A stretch of 64,000 nucleotides of DNA from Onchocerca volvulus (GCA_000499405.2 HG738139.1:8518616-8582615); one strand, 5' to 3'. Numbered from the stretch's first letter, positions 24,969 to 39,100 are shown. Made by a program: numbers and translations. Notes: generated by a model from the sequence alone, not told the origin.

Positions 24969-27900
24969 TTATCCATTATCTCGAGTGTTCTTCGCCCGTT
25001 TTTGCTCTATTTGTTTCATAAGTTTTTGCGTAAAATCATTTTTAGCTTTTTCTAAAGCTTTAAAAACGGCAATTTGGGCTTCCATTGAGTTATCCTTTAC
25101 TTCATCAACGTCTTGATCACCAACAACTTTTACCTCCGCAGGCACATCATAGCCAGCAGCAACCAAAGCTTTCCGAAATTTTAAAGAACAAGTGCGTAAA
25201 TAAGGATTGATCTTGTATTCATCACGAAGGGTCATTCCAACCTTAAAACAAAAAAACTCTTGCCCGATTTCACGAAAATATCTTATTAAGAAAAAATAGA
25301 ATTTGAAAACAATTAGCAGTTCAAGTCACAAGCGAGTAATAAAAAGTTCAAAATTAAAAATGACGGAATTTTCTTTAATAAATCACTAATAAATCTACTT
25401 TCTCAATTCAGCATGTTCAAGTGGACTTGATTTCTTTTTTTTCCCGAAATATTTTCAAAACAAAATCTATGAATTGGATGAGTAATAACAGATAATGAAA
25501 TTATTTCTTGCTTCAAGAAATTAGCATTGAAATGTCAAATGATTATAGACAAGAATGAAGTTAGCCCATATAGAGCTGTCAACTGGTGATTTACATGCAG
25601 CAACGTATTATAAGCAAAAAATAATGCAAATCACTATTTATAATTTAATTACAAACAGTTAATTTGCTGTAGTTCTTAAGGAAATATGGAATCATATTTC
25701 TTTTTTCTTTGAATGAATGTAAAGTTTCTTAATCTAGGATTTAATTAAATTTCACCTCATCGAAATTTATTATGTCGTATTCAATTTTTTTTTTTTTTTC
25801 AAATACATTAAGTAATGCGGCTAATAAAAATGAAATTGAGCCCATAAAAACATTTATTCTAGTCATAAATTAGTATGCTAAGAGAAGTTAATTTTTTAAT
25901 CTCGCCATAACTTGTAAATCAAGAATGATTATCAGAATTTCAAACTGTATCAATATTATATGATCAAAATAACCATTCTTTCAACACATATGAGAAAATA
26001 CCCATATTTCTTATAGAGAGCACGGTGTATGCTTTTATTTCTGCAAGATTGCATTGTCTATTATACAATTATTCTTTTATGAGAAACATTTTTTCGTGTT
26101 ATCTTACGAATGCTACAGCAGTAAATACTAATATGTTGCCTAAGTGAATAACATATGTGGCTTGCTAATATTAGCATGTGAAAAAAAAATATTGAAATTT
26201 ATACCTAACTGAATAGTAAATGAAATTAACGATGTGTTCAAATGTTCTTTTCTGAAAAGACTCATTCTCCTGAAAAATCGATGCTGATGAGTTTAAGAAA
26301 GAATAATCGCACTTATTCAGGACATTTTGACGGCGGGAACTATTAAAACGCTCTACAGAGAACAAGAAGAGAAAAAGGATAAAAACAAACGTAATCTGAT
26401 GCAGAAGATGAATAGCACCAAAAAAATATAGTACTATAAGAAATTAAAAAACACTGCATTTAATATAAAGAGATAACAGTTACGGTGCATATTCTGATTC
26501 TTTTTTTCATGCTTTTTTTGATAAGCTAAGAATTGCTTAAATATAAAGTACTTTCTCGACTTCTAGAGTGATTTCATTAAATGTCGAACTCGCTCGTTTA
26601 TGAGAATGATAAAGAAAGACATTAATTTGAGATTCAAGCCTCTACACCTTAAAGTTTTAGAAATTCTAGAAAGCAGTTATGACGATCTCTGACGATCTAT
26701 AACAGTCAATACGGAAACTACCGCTAAAATCGATTTATACTGATGTTAATTGGACACAAATCACAGAAATGTGAAAAAAAATAAAGGATAATTTACAACA
26801 ATATTAACAAGAAAGACATTAATCAGTCCATACCTAAATTTATATCATCCTAGGACATACTGCTATATTTCAAAACGTAATGCAAGAAATATCAATCAAA
26901 TTAATTATCCATCTTAGTAGGAAGAATAAGCCAAAAATACGGCAGATAGTCGCAAGGACTAAGTAATCAGATGAGTCTTGCTGAATCCAAAAGTGGAAAT
27001 TAAAAAGTAAGATAAAAGATAAGGCTCAGTCCTTATTAATTCAAAACATAATAGGAGCATTCGAAGAAAGTAAGAAAATGACAGCGAATTCAAAAAAGAG
27101 CTGACATAACGTAGAATTTTTCTTAAATTTCGCAGAAAAAACCCTCAAATATAAGAGCATATGCAGTGTATTAACATTACATATTTAATTTTATTGATTT
27201 TCCTTGATAATAATACTTTTTGCACATGCATAAACAAATGTAGTCAAATAATCTTATAAAATTTTTCAGGAAACAATAAGCATAATATTAATATCTCCCT
27301 TTCTTCTCTTTTCCTCAAACAAATCCAAATTTAACAGAATATTCAGAAAGCTGCACAACTTACTGTGGGTGAATGAGCAGCCCGTTTTTCATACATTGCT
27401 TTGCTCATTGCTTTCAGCTCTTCATTATCTTTTTCCAATGATAAAGCAAAAGATAAATTGAGGCTCGCATATTCATGGCCAGGGAAAACAATCGTATTTG
27501 GCGGAAAATCGCTCAGCGTCAATAAAGAACTGATCATTTGTGCGGTGCTTCCTTCGAAAATTTTACCTAAATAATTCCTAAAGTTTTTTTTTTTTTTTTA
27601 AATTTTGCTCATAATCTGAATAAATAGAATGAATACAGCAAAATTTGTAGATTTAAACGTGATCAATACAAAATCATATCATATTTACAGATATACCTAT
27701 TCCAGCGATAAATAAGAAGTCTCCCGTAAATAAACATTTGAGTTCATTATTTAGCTGCAAAGCATAAATCATGTGGCCAGCAGTATGTCCAGGAACATGC
27801 AGTGCTTTGAAATGTAACTTCCCAATTTGGATCAGAGTTTCATTCTGAACATATCTGAAAAATGACAAAATCGACGTGGTTTTTCATAAACCATCAAAAC

Positions 27901-28551
27901 TAGAACAGAATAATTTGCTACTGCAAAAGCAATCCTGCCAATTTAAAAAGATTGCTCTATAAAGGGAATTTAATACGGTAAAATTCCAGAAACCTCCTGT
28001 TATCTGCTTTACTGGATATTGGAAGTGTTGACGAGCTGCAGACATATTTAGTATTTTGCTAAAAATTCAGAAAAATGTATTCGCTTTTCTTAAGCTTACA
28101 TGTTGACATCAGCAGGCCGATCAATCTCGCCACCATAAATATCCAGTTTCTTATATCTTTTTTTCAGTTCCTTATTGCCGTAGCAGTGATCCCTTAAGAA
28201 AAAATGAATGAAATATATTTTTTTTAAAGATTTTGAAAGTTCCAAATATTTTCCTTAAATTCAATCATATGAGAAATGCATAAAACAGTACCAATGTTTA
28301 TGGGTGACAAGTACTGCTTGAGGTATCTTATTTTCATCATTCAAACACTGCAATATGGGTTGTGCATCACCAACATCGATAACAACACAATCATTAGTTG
28401 ATCTACAAATTACCATATAACTGTAATTGTCCCTGTTCTGTGGAACTGCTCTTACAATGATATCTGAAATTACACCTTGTGGATTGTTGAGATTATCATC
28501 ACCTGCACAGTTTCTCACGTTCCTTATTATTACCATCCGCAGTATAATCAT
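24969..28551 (-). CDS. Glyoxalase II / PNKD-like metallo-beta-lactamase-fold hydrolase
   Basis: The family hydrolyses glutathione thioesters (glyoxalase II) or related substrates, often in mitochondria or cytosol. Five exons are predicted: 28292-28551, 28100-28192, 27697-27854, 27364-27566 and 24969-25241, with all phases consistent. All metal-site motifs are present: THKHWDHC (HxHxDH), PGHTAGHM, FTGDFLF and FPGHEYA. The substrate-binding tail reads DEYKINPYLRTCSLKFRKAL. THKHWDH and the NPxLRT tail look closer to PNKD than to classical HAGH. The C-terminus is extended by a charged helix (KALEKAKNDFTQKLMKQIEQ). The N-terminus is uncertain. The ATG at 28549-28551 gives an Arg-rich start (MIILRMVIIRNVRN), but the frame stays open upstream to about 28650 and an acceptor-like attTCAG sits inside this exon. 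The last intron is about 2.1 kb. Family call firm, substrate unknown. Confidence 0.9.
25242..27363. other. Last intron of the PNKD-like gene
   Basis: About 2.1 kb, AT-rich, with a T-run near 25783-25800. I see no nested gene. A 64-codon minus frame at 26171-26365 lacks support. Confidence 0.5.
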
Positions 28552-31192
28552 GGTATTATCATTAGCAGCATAACCAAAATTGAATAAAAATGTTTCATTG
28601 ACATTGCACGAATGTATGCATAATACAGAAACGATATTGTCGGACAGCAGGCTATCAAAAAATTTTGATTATTTGGCCCAAATAAAAAATATCCCAACTA
28701 TGGGAAAATTTTAAAGACTACCTCCATATGTAAATGTAGCAACTGAGGAATGTCCATTTGGGCGTTTTTTATGAGCTTTGTTTAGTTGTCGCTTGGTATA
28801 CCATGCACCAAAGCAGTTGGTATTATATATACGATATCTAAGAAATTTATATATTAACTTGAAAACTGCAAAATTCTTCGCAGCAAAAGCCGCCCAAATA
28901 ACTTACATAAAACGAAATGCAAGACTGTCCTTCTTCATTTTCATTGGAATGTACAAATCTATTTTGAGAAAGAAATTCCTCAAAATTCTGAAAAAATGAA
29001 TATAGTATTTTATCTTTAATTGAGAGCTTTAATATATCCTAAACATTAACTAAATTCAGAAAAGGAAAGATGCAAAGTATAATAACAAAGAAAACAACAA
29101 AAATGAGTCATTAAAATAGATAGACTCATTGCGTGATTCTGTGGATTAATCATAATGGATCACCATGTTTTTTAATTTTCATTCCACATAAATTATATCA
29201 AAAAGTGGGAATGAGATGGAAAAAATAATGAGACAAAACTGTCATTACTGCTCTCGTTTTGAAGTACAAGTATTGCCCCAGTTATTACGGATATGCGCCC
29301 TATAATTGGTGCGGAAGAACGAAATAGCTACAGTAACAAGTTCTCCTATCCCAGTATGTCGTGTTATATACAGGAGAGAAAAATATTAGACCATTAATAA
29401 ATAATGTGAAAATAAGTAAACCAGACTGGGGTTTACTTATTAATTATACCTTCACATTCTTTTACATCGTTATAGTAGGTGGGCCTTATGGCTGATATTA
29501 TTTCAATGATATGATGATCGAAAGTTGATCTAGAGTTGACAGATCAATAAAACTTCACCGTCATTTTCTATTTCCATCTCAGACCCAAATGATCCCCTTC
29601 ATATCTGCAAACGAAAATAACTATGTGCTGCAAACCCGATGAATGAATAACACTCTCTTTAATAAAGTCCGTGAAAATTTAACAGTGGACTTCAATTTTC
29701 ATTGATGGCAACCTGCTTTAGGAAAGGTGGGATTATCCGCGGCTTCGCGGTGAATACCGATGCTTTGTCGCTACTTTGTGAATTTTGTTTCCACATATTT
29801 CATAAGTGATATTTTACATGAATTGATATTAATCGCTGTGATTAGATAAGAAGGCTTTTTAATCATTGTCATCTGGCTAATGAATCAATTACATGCAGAT
29901 TACTAGTCGAACTCATCTAACTTTTCAGTATCTGATGAGATTATCAAATTCCATTTTGATCACACATTGGCTTTTAAAAAAATGCCATCTGCAGTATTTG
30001 GAATGCTTGTGATAATTATTAGCGATGTGACCGAAAATAGCAAAAATAGCTTTGCATTGGAAACAGTCTTTTACCCTCGAACTTTCTTATTTTTCCAGTT
30101 TCATAACTTTTGAATTTTTGGAAATCTGTCATGTAAATTTATAAGCGAAATAAAAAGTCGCACAATGCGTCTTTCTCTGTCAGAATTCGAACATTTAGCA
30201 GCATAATTAATAAAATATCTATGCTTTAATCAGCACCGAAATCTTAAGTTTGACTCTCACTTATAATATGGTACGTGGATTTCTCAATTAACTTAAAGTT
30301 AATGGTGTGATTCTCCAACTAACTTGAAATATCTCAGAGTAATTTCCCAAAACCAGTGAAAATTTATCATCAACTTACCAATCAATGGTTGAAATCCATC
30401 AATTATGAAAGTACTCGAATTTGCTATGTTCATGTTTTACTGATCCGGACAACTAGGAAATGTGCCGTGATATAACCATTTTCATTTCATCAAATTCAAG
30501 GGAATCTTTTCCTTTTTTTAAAATTTTCCAATTCTCGAAATTCAGTAAGAACAGTCTGATTGATTTGAATGAAAGAGATCCATAAGATTTATTACAGCGT
30601 AAAAATTAAGAAGAATAAAAATCAAGAAATCAGATTAAAATTTGATTACAGCATGGATGAAACGGTATATGTCCAGATGTGTTCGAAGAAGTAAATTCGT
30701 ATTTATTTTTGTCGCTATATTACAAAACTCCCAATATAGCATTTCGAGCACAGAACTGTCAAGTTAAATGTTCCTAGATGTCTTTTTATTGTTTCAGGTT
30801 TAGCTTGAAAATAATTTACTCATGCGTAGTTCGGGGCTTCCTATAAAACAATCAACTTGAGATTATTATTCAGATGAATTTTTAGATGTTATGAATTAAT
30901 TGTTTAATTTCTAACATCATAAATAATTTCTTACAACTCAATTTTTAAATGTACATTTCCAGAATAGTCTTTAAAAAACAATTAAGTATAAAATTTTCTG
31001 GAATACTTGGAGTGATCATACTGAGTATTTCTAAATTTGTCTAGCAATAGGTAATTGAAACAATAGCATACAAATTTAACAAAACCAAATTAGGAGTTCA
31101 ATTATTCTAGCATGAAATTCTACTACAAAAAAGTTATGACACATTGCTAACTCTATGTGACATAATTTATAAGGTCAATCCAAAAAAAGATT
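28552..31192. other. Intergenic, nothing recognised
   Basis: Presumed promoter of the PNKD-like gene at the left and 3' flank of the zeste-like gene at the right. A 73-codon plus frame at 28778-28999 is basic and AT-rich without support. No repeats longer than a few dozen bases were noticed. Confidence 0.45.
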
Positions 31193-31992
31193 TCAATGTT
31201 CAATTTCAGGATCAAATTGATCAGTGGGAAGTGTATCTTGGAGAGTTTCCCTACTTTCACTTGACCTGATTGTTAGCGAATCTCTAACAACACTTCGTTG
31301 CATTTTTTGCAATTCGAGTCGCTTTTTTTCCACATCATGCCTCTTCCCTTCTAATTCAAGTTTCTTGATTTCTAAGTTAATCCTCATTGTTTCCACTTCA
31401 AGTGTCTTCTTTTCAAGTTCTTTCCTGGCGATTTCTGCATATACAGTTTTCAGTGCCAAATCAATGTGGCCAAAATCCGTTTGCTGTTTATGCACCTCTG
31501 ATGACGAAGGAACAACCTCAGCACTGGTTTCTAACATTTCCATCGATGGCTCCTTTTTATTAGGAAGTGGACTCATATCGCTTGCTTTCCTGAAAAGTTA
31601 ATATTTCTCAAGTATTACAACCATTTATTAAACTAATTATCTCCACAATTTTTCCATTTGTTCTTTTTTGTATCTTTTTAAAATACTGGTAAGCAGATAT
31701 CAGGATTTCTATGATACCCTATAAATTTCCGTTTGAATAGATTCGTATATAAGTGGCTCAGCTAAATTATCATTATTATTTACCAAGTGTATTTCGAATT
31801 ATAGATAGATATGCTTTTTCCATCTGTACTTCTCTTTTTTAAACTTCTTTCGGAAATATAGAAATTTGCAAGCGAACTTTCTAATACCTTTTACGACAGC
31901 TCTTTCTAGTATTGTTTGCTGATTCATCCATTATTGGTTTAATTTCCTCGACATCATTGCTACTATTTGCAATACTCAGCGATTCAAAATTC
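31193..31992 (-). CDS. Alternative C-terminal exons (coiled coil) of the zeste-like gene
   Basis: Two exons, 31888-31992 and 31193-31589, join in phase and end at a stop. The first begins after ttgcag and encodes FESLSIANSSNDVEEIKP, ending in a basic NTRKSCRKR. The second begins KASDMSPLPNKKEPS and contains a long charged coiled coil rich in Lys, Glu and Leu (EIARKELEKKTLEVETMRIN, then EIKKLELEGKRHDVEKKRLE). No start-bearing exon was found between 31993 and 32614. The first acceptor needs phase 2, exactly what the second exon of the adjacent gene (33303-33430) supplies. So I infer these are alternative 3' exons of that gene; a separate gene is the other possibility. Confidence 0.6.
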
Positions 31993-32614
31993 CTGCAAAG
32001 ATGATCTAATTATGTATCACTCATCCGAATATAACAATAGGTAAAAGTTTAATTAGCAGTTCGAAATGAAGTGATAACAAGAAAAGATGAACAGCTTCCA
32101 CACCTACTAACTTTATGAATGAGTACCAAGCATCAATAATTTTTTACTCATCCGAGTGAATCAGGCATACTCAATAAAAACTAATTTTTTCTTCTGTATA
32201 TCATTTATTATTGAAACTTCCTTTTAAGCTTATTTAAATCAATAGTAATGACGGAAAAATTCTGTAAACATTTAAGAAACAAAATTGGAATAGAAAGTTG
32301 AACTACGATAAAGATTATTAGACTACCAATATAAATTATATGAAAGCGGCATAAATATAATTTAATAATTTATTAGGACATCTATCGTACTTCGTTTATA
32401 TTCAGATGAAGAAGCAATAGTCTTATATAATTCCAAAATATACACAACTTAAAAAATATATGTCCTGTCTTGTATGAAGAAAACAACTGTGTTCCAAAAT
32501 TTACCAAGATTTTTTCAGCTTTCATCATAAAAGATCACGATATATGCTGAACTTCATCTATAACTTCTCCAGTTTTATATTTTTACAATTCTACGACCAT
32601 TCATCTTTTAATAG

Positions 32615-33987
32615 TCAAGTTTTAGATAACCTAATAGCATTTTGTTTAACAAAAGTAAATTGCTTGAAAAGCTTAACAACCAACTCCGTGCAATCATTTT
32701 GAGTTGCTCTATGCTGTTCTAATAAGAAGCCAGCATATGCAGTTAGCGAATCGTCTGTCGTTGAATCATCCACGCTGGAACTTTCCGAAACAACGGAACT
32801 TATCAATTGACACGGAGGACTCATAGCTCTTTTCACTGCTCGTTTTCGGTTCGTTGCTATTTTTTTCATGTAATCTCTGCAGATATTCACAGTTTTGGTT
32901 TTTTATCTCATTGCTCACTTCAAATACCACTCCATCATAGCAATCATTTTATATATCATGATTATTCCATTAGGAATATACTGAAAAACTGATCATCAGG
33001 CACTCCAATAATTAGATAAATTCTGTTGACGAGTCATTAATATCTGATATTGAAATGTGGTCGCAGGCAATAATTCAAGTAAGCTATCCATCTTGGAAAC
33101 AATAAAGCAGAATACATTTTTGCTTTTGATTTCAAGACAGAAAACTCTTTCTGCAAAAACTACGGCCAAAAGACTCCACAAAAATTAAGTTAACATTCAA
33201 ACCATTATTATCGTACTGTTCATCTAATGAAAAATCAGTGAGTTTATTGCAAATATATAAAAAATCAGTGAGTTTATTGCAAAAATATATATGCAAATAT
33301 ACCTTATTTTCTGTTCAACTTCAACTGGCGTCCGCTCAACGATACCAAAACACGACAACTCAGCAGCCCATCGTTCAAGCAAACGTTGACGTCCAATTTT
33401 AGCTTCTCCTTTCGTTATAGGTGTGAAACCCTAACAAACGCAAATATAGAAACATATGTCAGTATGTTTTCTATCATTCTGTCAATCGTAGGCTCATAAT
33501 TAAAGAGATTATATTTTAATGCTTGATTGTGCTTATCACTGGTATCGTAATATCAAGGATGATAATCGAAAATGTTCCTGTAATCTCAATATTTCATCTC
33601 TTTCTTTTTATTTCTGATACTTCATCATCAGATGTCATTAATTCTTCCAGCTGCTCTCAAATTTCATTTTCACCACTTCATCAGAACTCTCACGGTTTTA
33701 CTGTTCAGGTCAAAAAATGGTCCCTTTCCTTTATTTAGGCAGTGCATATGCAGCACTCTTCGATGATTCTCCCTTAATTTAATAGTTCTGGAATGACTTG
33801 CCCGATTGTACTCCTCGTAGTTCTCTACGTACGATTGCGCAAGATGCATTCTCTCCTGCACTGTAAAATTCGGCTTTCGTCGAGTTCTCTTCTCTTCCGG
33901 TTCTCCGAAATCGATCAATGGTGTTAATAGCTGTGATGATAAGCTCATTCCTTCATTTTTCATAGTTGACGGCTTTAATGGACTCAT
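32615..33987 (-). CDS. SANT/Myb-like (zeste-type) DNA-binding protein
   Basis: Likely a nuclear DNA-binding protein. Three exons are predicted: 33757-33987, 33303-33430 and 32615-32876, giving 206 residues in phase. It starts MSPLKPSTMKNEGM. A basic stretch (EKRTRRKPNFTVQER) opens a helical region with HLAQSYVENYEEY, RQRLLERWAAELS and RTPVEVEQKIRDYMKKIA. This order (aromatic helix, W-containing helix, RTPVEVEQK) is what I recall of nematode Myb/SANT-like and zeste-like domains. The third exon adds a basic patch (NRKRAVKRAMSP), a Ser/Asp-rich linker (SESSSVDDSTTDDS) and a short helix before the stop. Exon 2 ends in phase 2 and can also splice to 31992. The MSPL motif recurs in the alternative exon (MSPLPNKK), though not as a start. 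The DNA-binding role is inference from the fold. Confidence 0.7.
33230..33290. repeat. Tandem 30-bp duplication next to a splice donor
   Basis: aaaaatcagtgagtttattg occurs at 33230 and again at 33260. The array lies in the intron within 15 bases of the donor of exon 2 of the zeste-like gene. Confidence 0.9.
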
Positions 33988-34895
33988 CGAAAATCTGCAA
34001 ATAAATATGATTAATTACTTAACGCTGATGTCTGCCGCTCAAGATTAACTTTATCCATAATACGACAGACGATTTTTACTTCCTTCTGTCGCATGATTCT
34101 CATCTGATGACAAAAAACAATTGCGCTGTTTCGATGAAATTGCAATTTGCAATAGTAGTTGTCAACAAGCACAAGTCAAGATAAAAGATCATGCCACTAA
34201 TAGCTATGATGTCGTGTGAATCGCAGATTTTTCATCCATAATAGCTCAAAAAGAGTGGTGGAAGTAATCGAAGCCTAGACCATATTAATTTGCATCTCCA
34301 TAAATATTCACTCAGTCTCACTCGACCACCACTATTATAACGGTTTTGTTTCACAGATAGAAATGATCATCATTCATTGGATGATTCTAATCAAGAATTC
34401 TGATATTAATGACATTTCCTATAGATCTATAAATTTGGCAAAGTGCTGTGATCCATCGATGAAGCGGAAATGTGCCCATGTGTGAAGATATGCATATGGG
34501 AGACAGAGTATAATGACAGGGATACCTGGTACTCGGCCTAGTGGTAAAGAAATTGAAATTGATATGATGTGTTGATCCTTGACCTTAGACTGGCAAGCTG
34601 CGGAAGGTGTGGGTAACTCTCATCATCATACTATCACAAACATGCACATTCGGGGAAGATGCGAATGGAATTTAGAAACTAGACGATGGAAAGGATGGCT
34701 GGGTGGGTAGGATGTACACTCGTACAACGATGGGCAAGCAGTCATTCTAGCTCCACAGAGAAGTATGTAGGGAAACTCTTATTGCCCGTGGGTGAGTTCT
34801 ATCCCCACGGCCTCTGCTACAGGGTGGGAAGGCAATTCTGCATGTGGGCATGTATCGGGTATCTATATGTGTCTCTGCGTATGTGTATATGTATA

Positions 34896-34928
<33 letters not shown>

Positions 34929-36148
34929 ATATGTACATTTATGTGTGTGTGTGTATGTGTATGTGTTTGTGGATGGCTGGGTAGGTATGGGTGTGCATTA
35001 TGTATCCACGGGCAGAGGAGTGAAATTAGCTATATCCACGGATTTATCAATGGAAATCATTATGGGGAATAAGGGACAGTTTAATGGAGAACGAGAAGGA
35101 ACGAATGAATTCTTCACTCTGCGTAACATTCACGTACTTCAGTTAGGTAACTTCACGAGTTCCGGAAAAGAAGAGAGGCAGGAAAGAAGGTAATTTACAA
35201 TGAAACTGGAACTTTTTTCGAAATATTGGTTATTTCGTGAATTTATCCATTGGGCCTATCAGAAATTGATTTTCTTGGCTGTCCTGCAATCTTTCAAATG
35301 TACTCCATGTCACCTGTGAATATCTACAAATGCTTCATTCTCAATAACATTTGTTCTGATAATAATTGCCATTTTGAAGAAAAATAAATAAACCTATCAA
35401 AATTTCTTAGTAAGATAATTCATAATTTGTAATACTTTTAAATTTTTAATTTGCAGAATAAGTTAAATGCAACTCAATGCTTGTGATTTCGATTTCAAAA
35501 TGTAATATTTGGAGAACTTTAACAAGTTTGGCAAATTTTTATTTGCTGCTGTATGCAGCACATATCCACAAACAAATGTTTACATTTAGAAATAACTTAT
35601 TAATATATGTAATTATCTGAGTGATTGCATTGGCAACTTTAAAATTCCAGAGCTTTTTGTTGGACTAAAAACATCTAGTCAATAATATTTCAAAATTCTT
35701 TTCTTCCGATCCTTGTAAGAAAACTTTGAAGACTTATTAACTGAATGAAAAAACATTACTCTATTTTAAAAAGTGTTTTTAGTCCAAGAAATGCCATTCA
35801 GTACAAGAAATGCCATTCAGTCCTGCAGTATGCAAAAAAAATTATCATGATCCAAGAACAATCGCCAGAGTTTTAATTAGAAAAGATCGAAATTCAAATA
35901 TAATAATACATCAAACATTCAGGAATATTTGTAATCGGAGGAAACGAATAGCAAAATAAATTGCATCATCATGAGAACGGCAGTATGTTTAGTTCTATCG
36001 CTGTTATTCTTCAGAAATAGAATAAATCGAGCCTTAATTAAATAATTTCTTGTTGGCTCTTTGTTATAAAAATCGGGGGGACATAATAAAACCAAATTTG
36101 ATGAAGATATTATAAATTTTTTTGAGGTTATAATGCATTTGGTGAATT
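33988..36148. other. Intergenic; GT-rich microsatellite region
   Basis: No gene recognised. Open frames around 34686-35193 follow the GT-rich microsatellite and are composition artefacts. 34500-35200 is less AT-rich than its flanks. A 19-base tandem duplication (caagaaatgccattcagt) lies at 35785-35822. Confidence 0.5.
34866..34972. repeat. (TG/TATG)n compound microsatellite
   Basis: Imperfect array of tgtgtatg, tatatg and tgtg units over about 105 bases. Confidence 0.95.
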
Positions 36149-39100
36149 TCATACCATTTGTAATGAAGATACTTTCAACTGATTTCTATCCTCCTGAAAA
36201 TAGATAGAATTAAAACTATTAGTTTCTCATAATATAATATTCGATACATGATGAGATATGCAGCATAAAATTTTCTTTTAAAGCAGCACATTTCATTTAT
36301 TACAACAAGAATCTGTAAGTAAAACATAGCTTTTTGTTTCAAAATAATTTATATTTATTTATATTGGATAAGATAATAATAATAATGGATAGGACAAGAG
36401 AAATTATCTCGCAAATCATTTCAGGTAAAAATCAGGATGAATAGTCCGAAATTCAATAAGAAACATCTGTCGGAATATTTAAATCATATTTCAATTAAAA
36501 AAGCTATGGCATTCTTTACCTTTTGATTAATTCGGTATTGATGCTCTCGATTATACGAAACGAATGCTTGAGTAAATTCGTTCACTTTTTGTTCGATTTC
36601 TTCCTTAGAGATAACTATACGACAGCGTTGACGATTCGTTGATGAACTATCAAGAATGCCCATTCCTACTTCATAAGTTCGATCGCAATTTGGTATACTC
36701 GAACGGGGTATAAAGACCGGAGCCGTTTTCCTAAATTATTTATTTTTCAGAAGTGATAAAAGTTTGTTGGAATTCTTTTCCACTGCATGTTAAAAAGAAA
36801 AAAAATTTTGAAAAAAAAAAGTTTTTAAGATTTGAAATGAAATTAGACATAGAGATATGAGAAATTTTTACACAAAGCTTGCTATGAAATAATTGAAAAA
36901 TTCGTATTAAAGACCTGGCAAAAACATCATTCATATTTATTCTCTCCATGTAACGATGCTGAGAGAAGGCTGTAAATGAAGCTATTCGAGCTCCAACTTC
37001 ATACCTGAGCATACAACTAATGAAAGAAATTAGATCTGAAGGCCACTGAGACGGCAGCGCTATTAAGCTTTTGCTCATCAAGCAGAGCATCTGAAATTAT
37101 GACCAAATTCATTTCCTATCTTGAAGTATTTTGCATTAAACATCAGAAGCAACAGTATCAGAAAAGTGCTTGTTCAAAATGCAAGTGAGATGAAGTGAAA
37201 TGAAGTGGAGTTGAAGTGTTCGAATTGAAGTGAGGATATTAGATTGCATCTAATTAAAGTTGAAACATTGCAATTAATGTTATTTAATAGTAATCGGTTG
37301 ATAAACTTTTAAGGAGAAATATATTACAATTTATAATTGTCAAAATGAGCAACAGTGGGGTACTTGAATTCCGAACATTTTGTTTCGCATACCAATTTTA
37401 ACTGGAGAATAAAAACTAATTGAAACTTTCTGAACTGGCTTCTCAAATCCTACATGAGCCGAATTTACTGCTTGATCCTCAAGAGTTTTGATATTGCCAA
37501 GTATCAATCAAGATATTACTGACCTGATGTGAAGATGAATGGACAGCATATTCAAAGGGTCTTCGTCCCATGAGCATTTCATAAAAACAAATACCGAGGG
37601 AGTACCAATCAACACGATGATCATAGCCAGCCAAATAACCTAGAGAACAAAGTAGAATCTCTGGTGCCATATATGGCCGTGTACCTGCAAGGTATCAATA
37701 GTGATTCATTCCTTCAAAAAAAAAAAAAAAAAACTATTGGACTAATTAAACTGACAAATCAAAATTAAAATAACAGCACTGTTCGATAGTCGATTCTATC
37801 ACATCATGTCAATATATAAACGAAAATGTATGAGTTACAGATCCTCAAGAGCTGGTGATGTACAGATTGAAAGACTGATTTTGTAAAGTTGAATAAAAAG
37901 TTTTGCTGACCGGAGATTGAGGTAGCGTAAGTATTGGGTGCGAGACGCGTGGCTAGATTGAAGTCCGTGAGATGTGCGTGACCTTCATCATCCAATAAGA
38001 TATTCTCAGGCTTCACATCTCGATGTATTATCATTTCTTTATGTAAATAATCGAGCGCCAGTGCTATCTCATAAATGTATAACTTCGAACTGTAACTCCA
38101 ACTCTTGAAATAATCACATCAGGCAAAAAGCATATAATGAAGTCTTTTTCTAAGTTCATCGATGCTCTCTTTTGTGTTTTCTCTGGTCATTAAGATGATG
38201 AAATCAGCGCAGCATTGATTATCAATATCATTCTAATCGTTTATTTAATTCTGCTTACTGATAGTTACAATTTAATCACTGCAAACAATGAAAAAATCTT
38301 TTTCTGAAAAAGAAAATTATGCAAAATGACGAAAAAATAGCCAAGTAATGGAATGATAAGGTCTCACCGATCCTCGGCAAATCGTCCCTGCTGATTTAGA
38401 TGGTATCTTAGATTTCCACCCAATAATAAGTCGCTCACCATGTAAATATGACGCTCATCCTAAAATAACAATTTTAAAATGAATTACAAATAAATCATAG
38501 CTTTCATCGCACAGAACTAGTTTCTGAACTCATATTAATTTATCATAGACGATCAATAACCTCCATACAGCAGTGTTCATAGGAAAATTCAGGATTGGTA
38601 AGGACAGCAGCTCGGAACTCAATAGGACTTTTTCGACTTGGCAGTCGAGAAGATTCTGAATAGAAAAGTGACTAAGAATACATTTCCTTGGGACATCTCA
38701 ATGATCAAGGAAGAATTTCAATAACTTCATTTAATCTTTTCCAAGACTTCATGTAATGTCAAGTATTATTCTAAATCACCATTGAAATAATCTTTTAAAC
38801 ATGCTCTTCTTGGTGTATTGCTTGTATTGACTAACTAAACTTCTCACTTAGTCGAAATTCTATGAAACATAGTTTGCTTAACTAATATATTACAAAATAT
38901 TTTAAGCAAAATTAATTATTCTTACGAAATGAATTTTTCAAGTCAAAATTGAAGAAAAAAATAGAAAGGATGATTTTTGAGAGAAATAATTTCAAAATTT
39001 ATTTTTGAATTCTGGTAAGAAGAGTAAAGAACTACCTGAAAAGTAAACCATAAATTGATGATGAATGGGTGTGATAGATGCGCCAGTAGGTTTAGTTCAT

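Noticed and set aside
29720..29765. GC-richer ccgcggcttcgcgg palindrome
   Set aside because: A short isolated hairpin without a tRNA-like cloverleaf or adjacent gene.
34686..35193. Overlapping Cys/Val-rich and His/Ile-rich frames
   Set aside because: Generated by the TG/TATG microsatellite; no splice or family support.
37340..37495. Open minus-strand stretch ([16 protein letters not shown]...) in an STK32 intron
   Set aside because: Exons 5 and 6 join in phase and match human STK32 length directly (SSSHQ to [16 protein letters not shown]), leaving no room for it.
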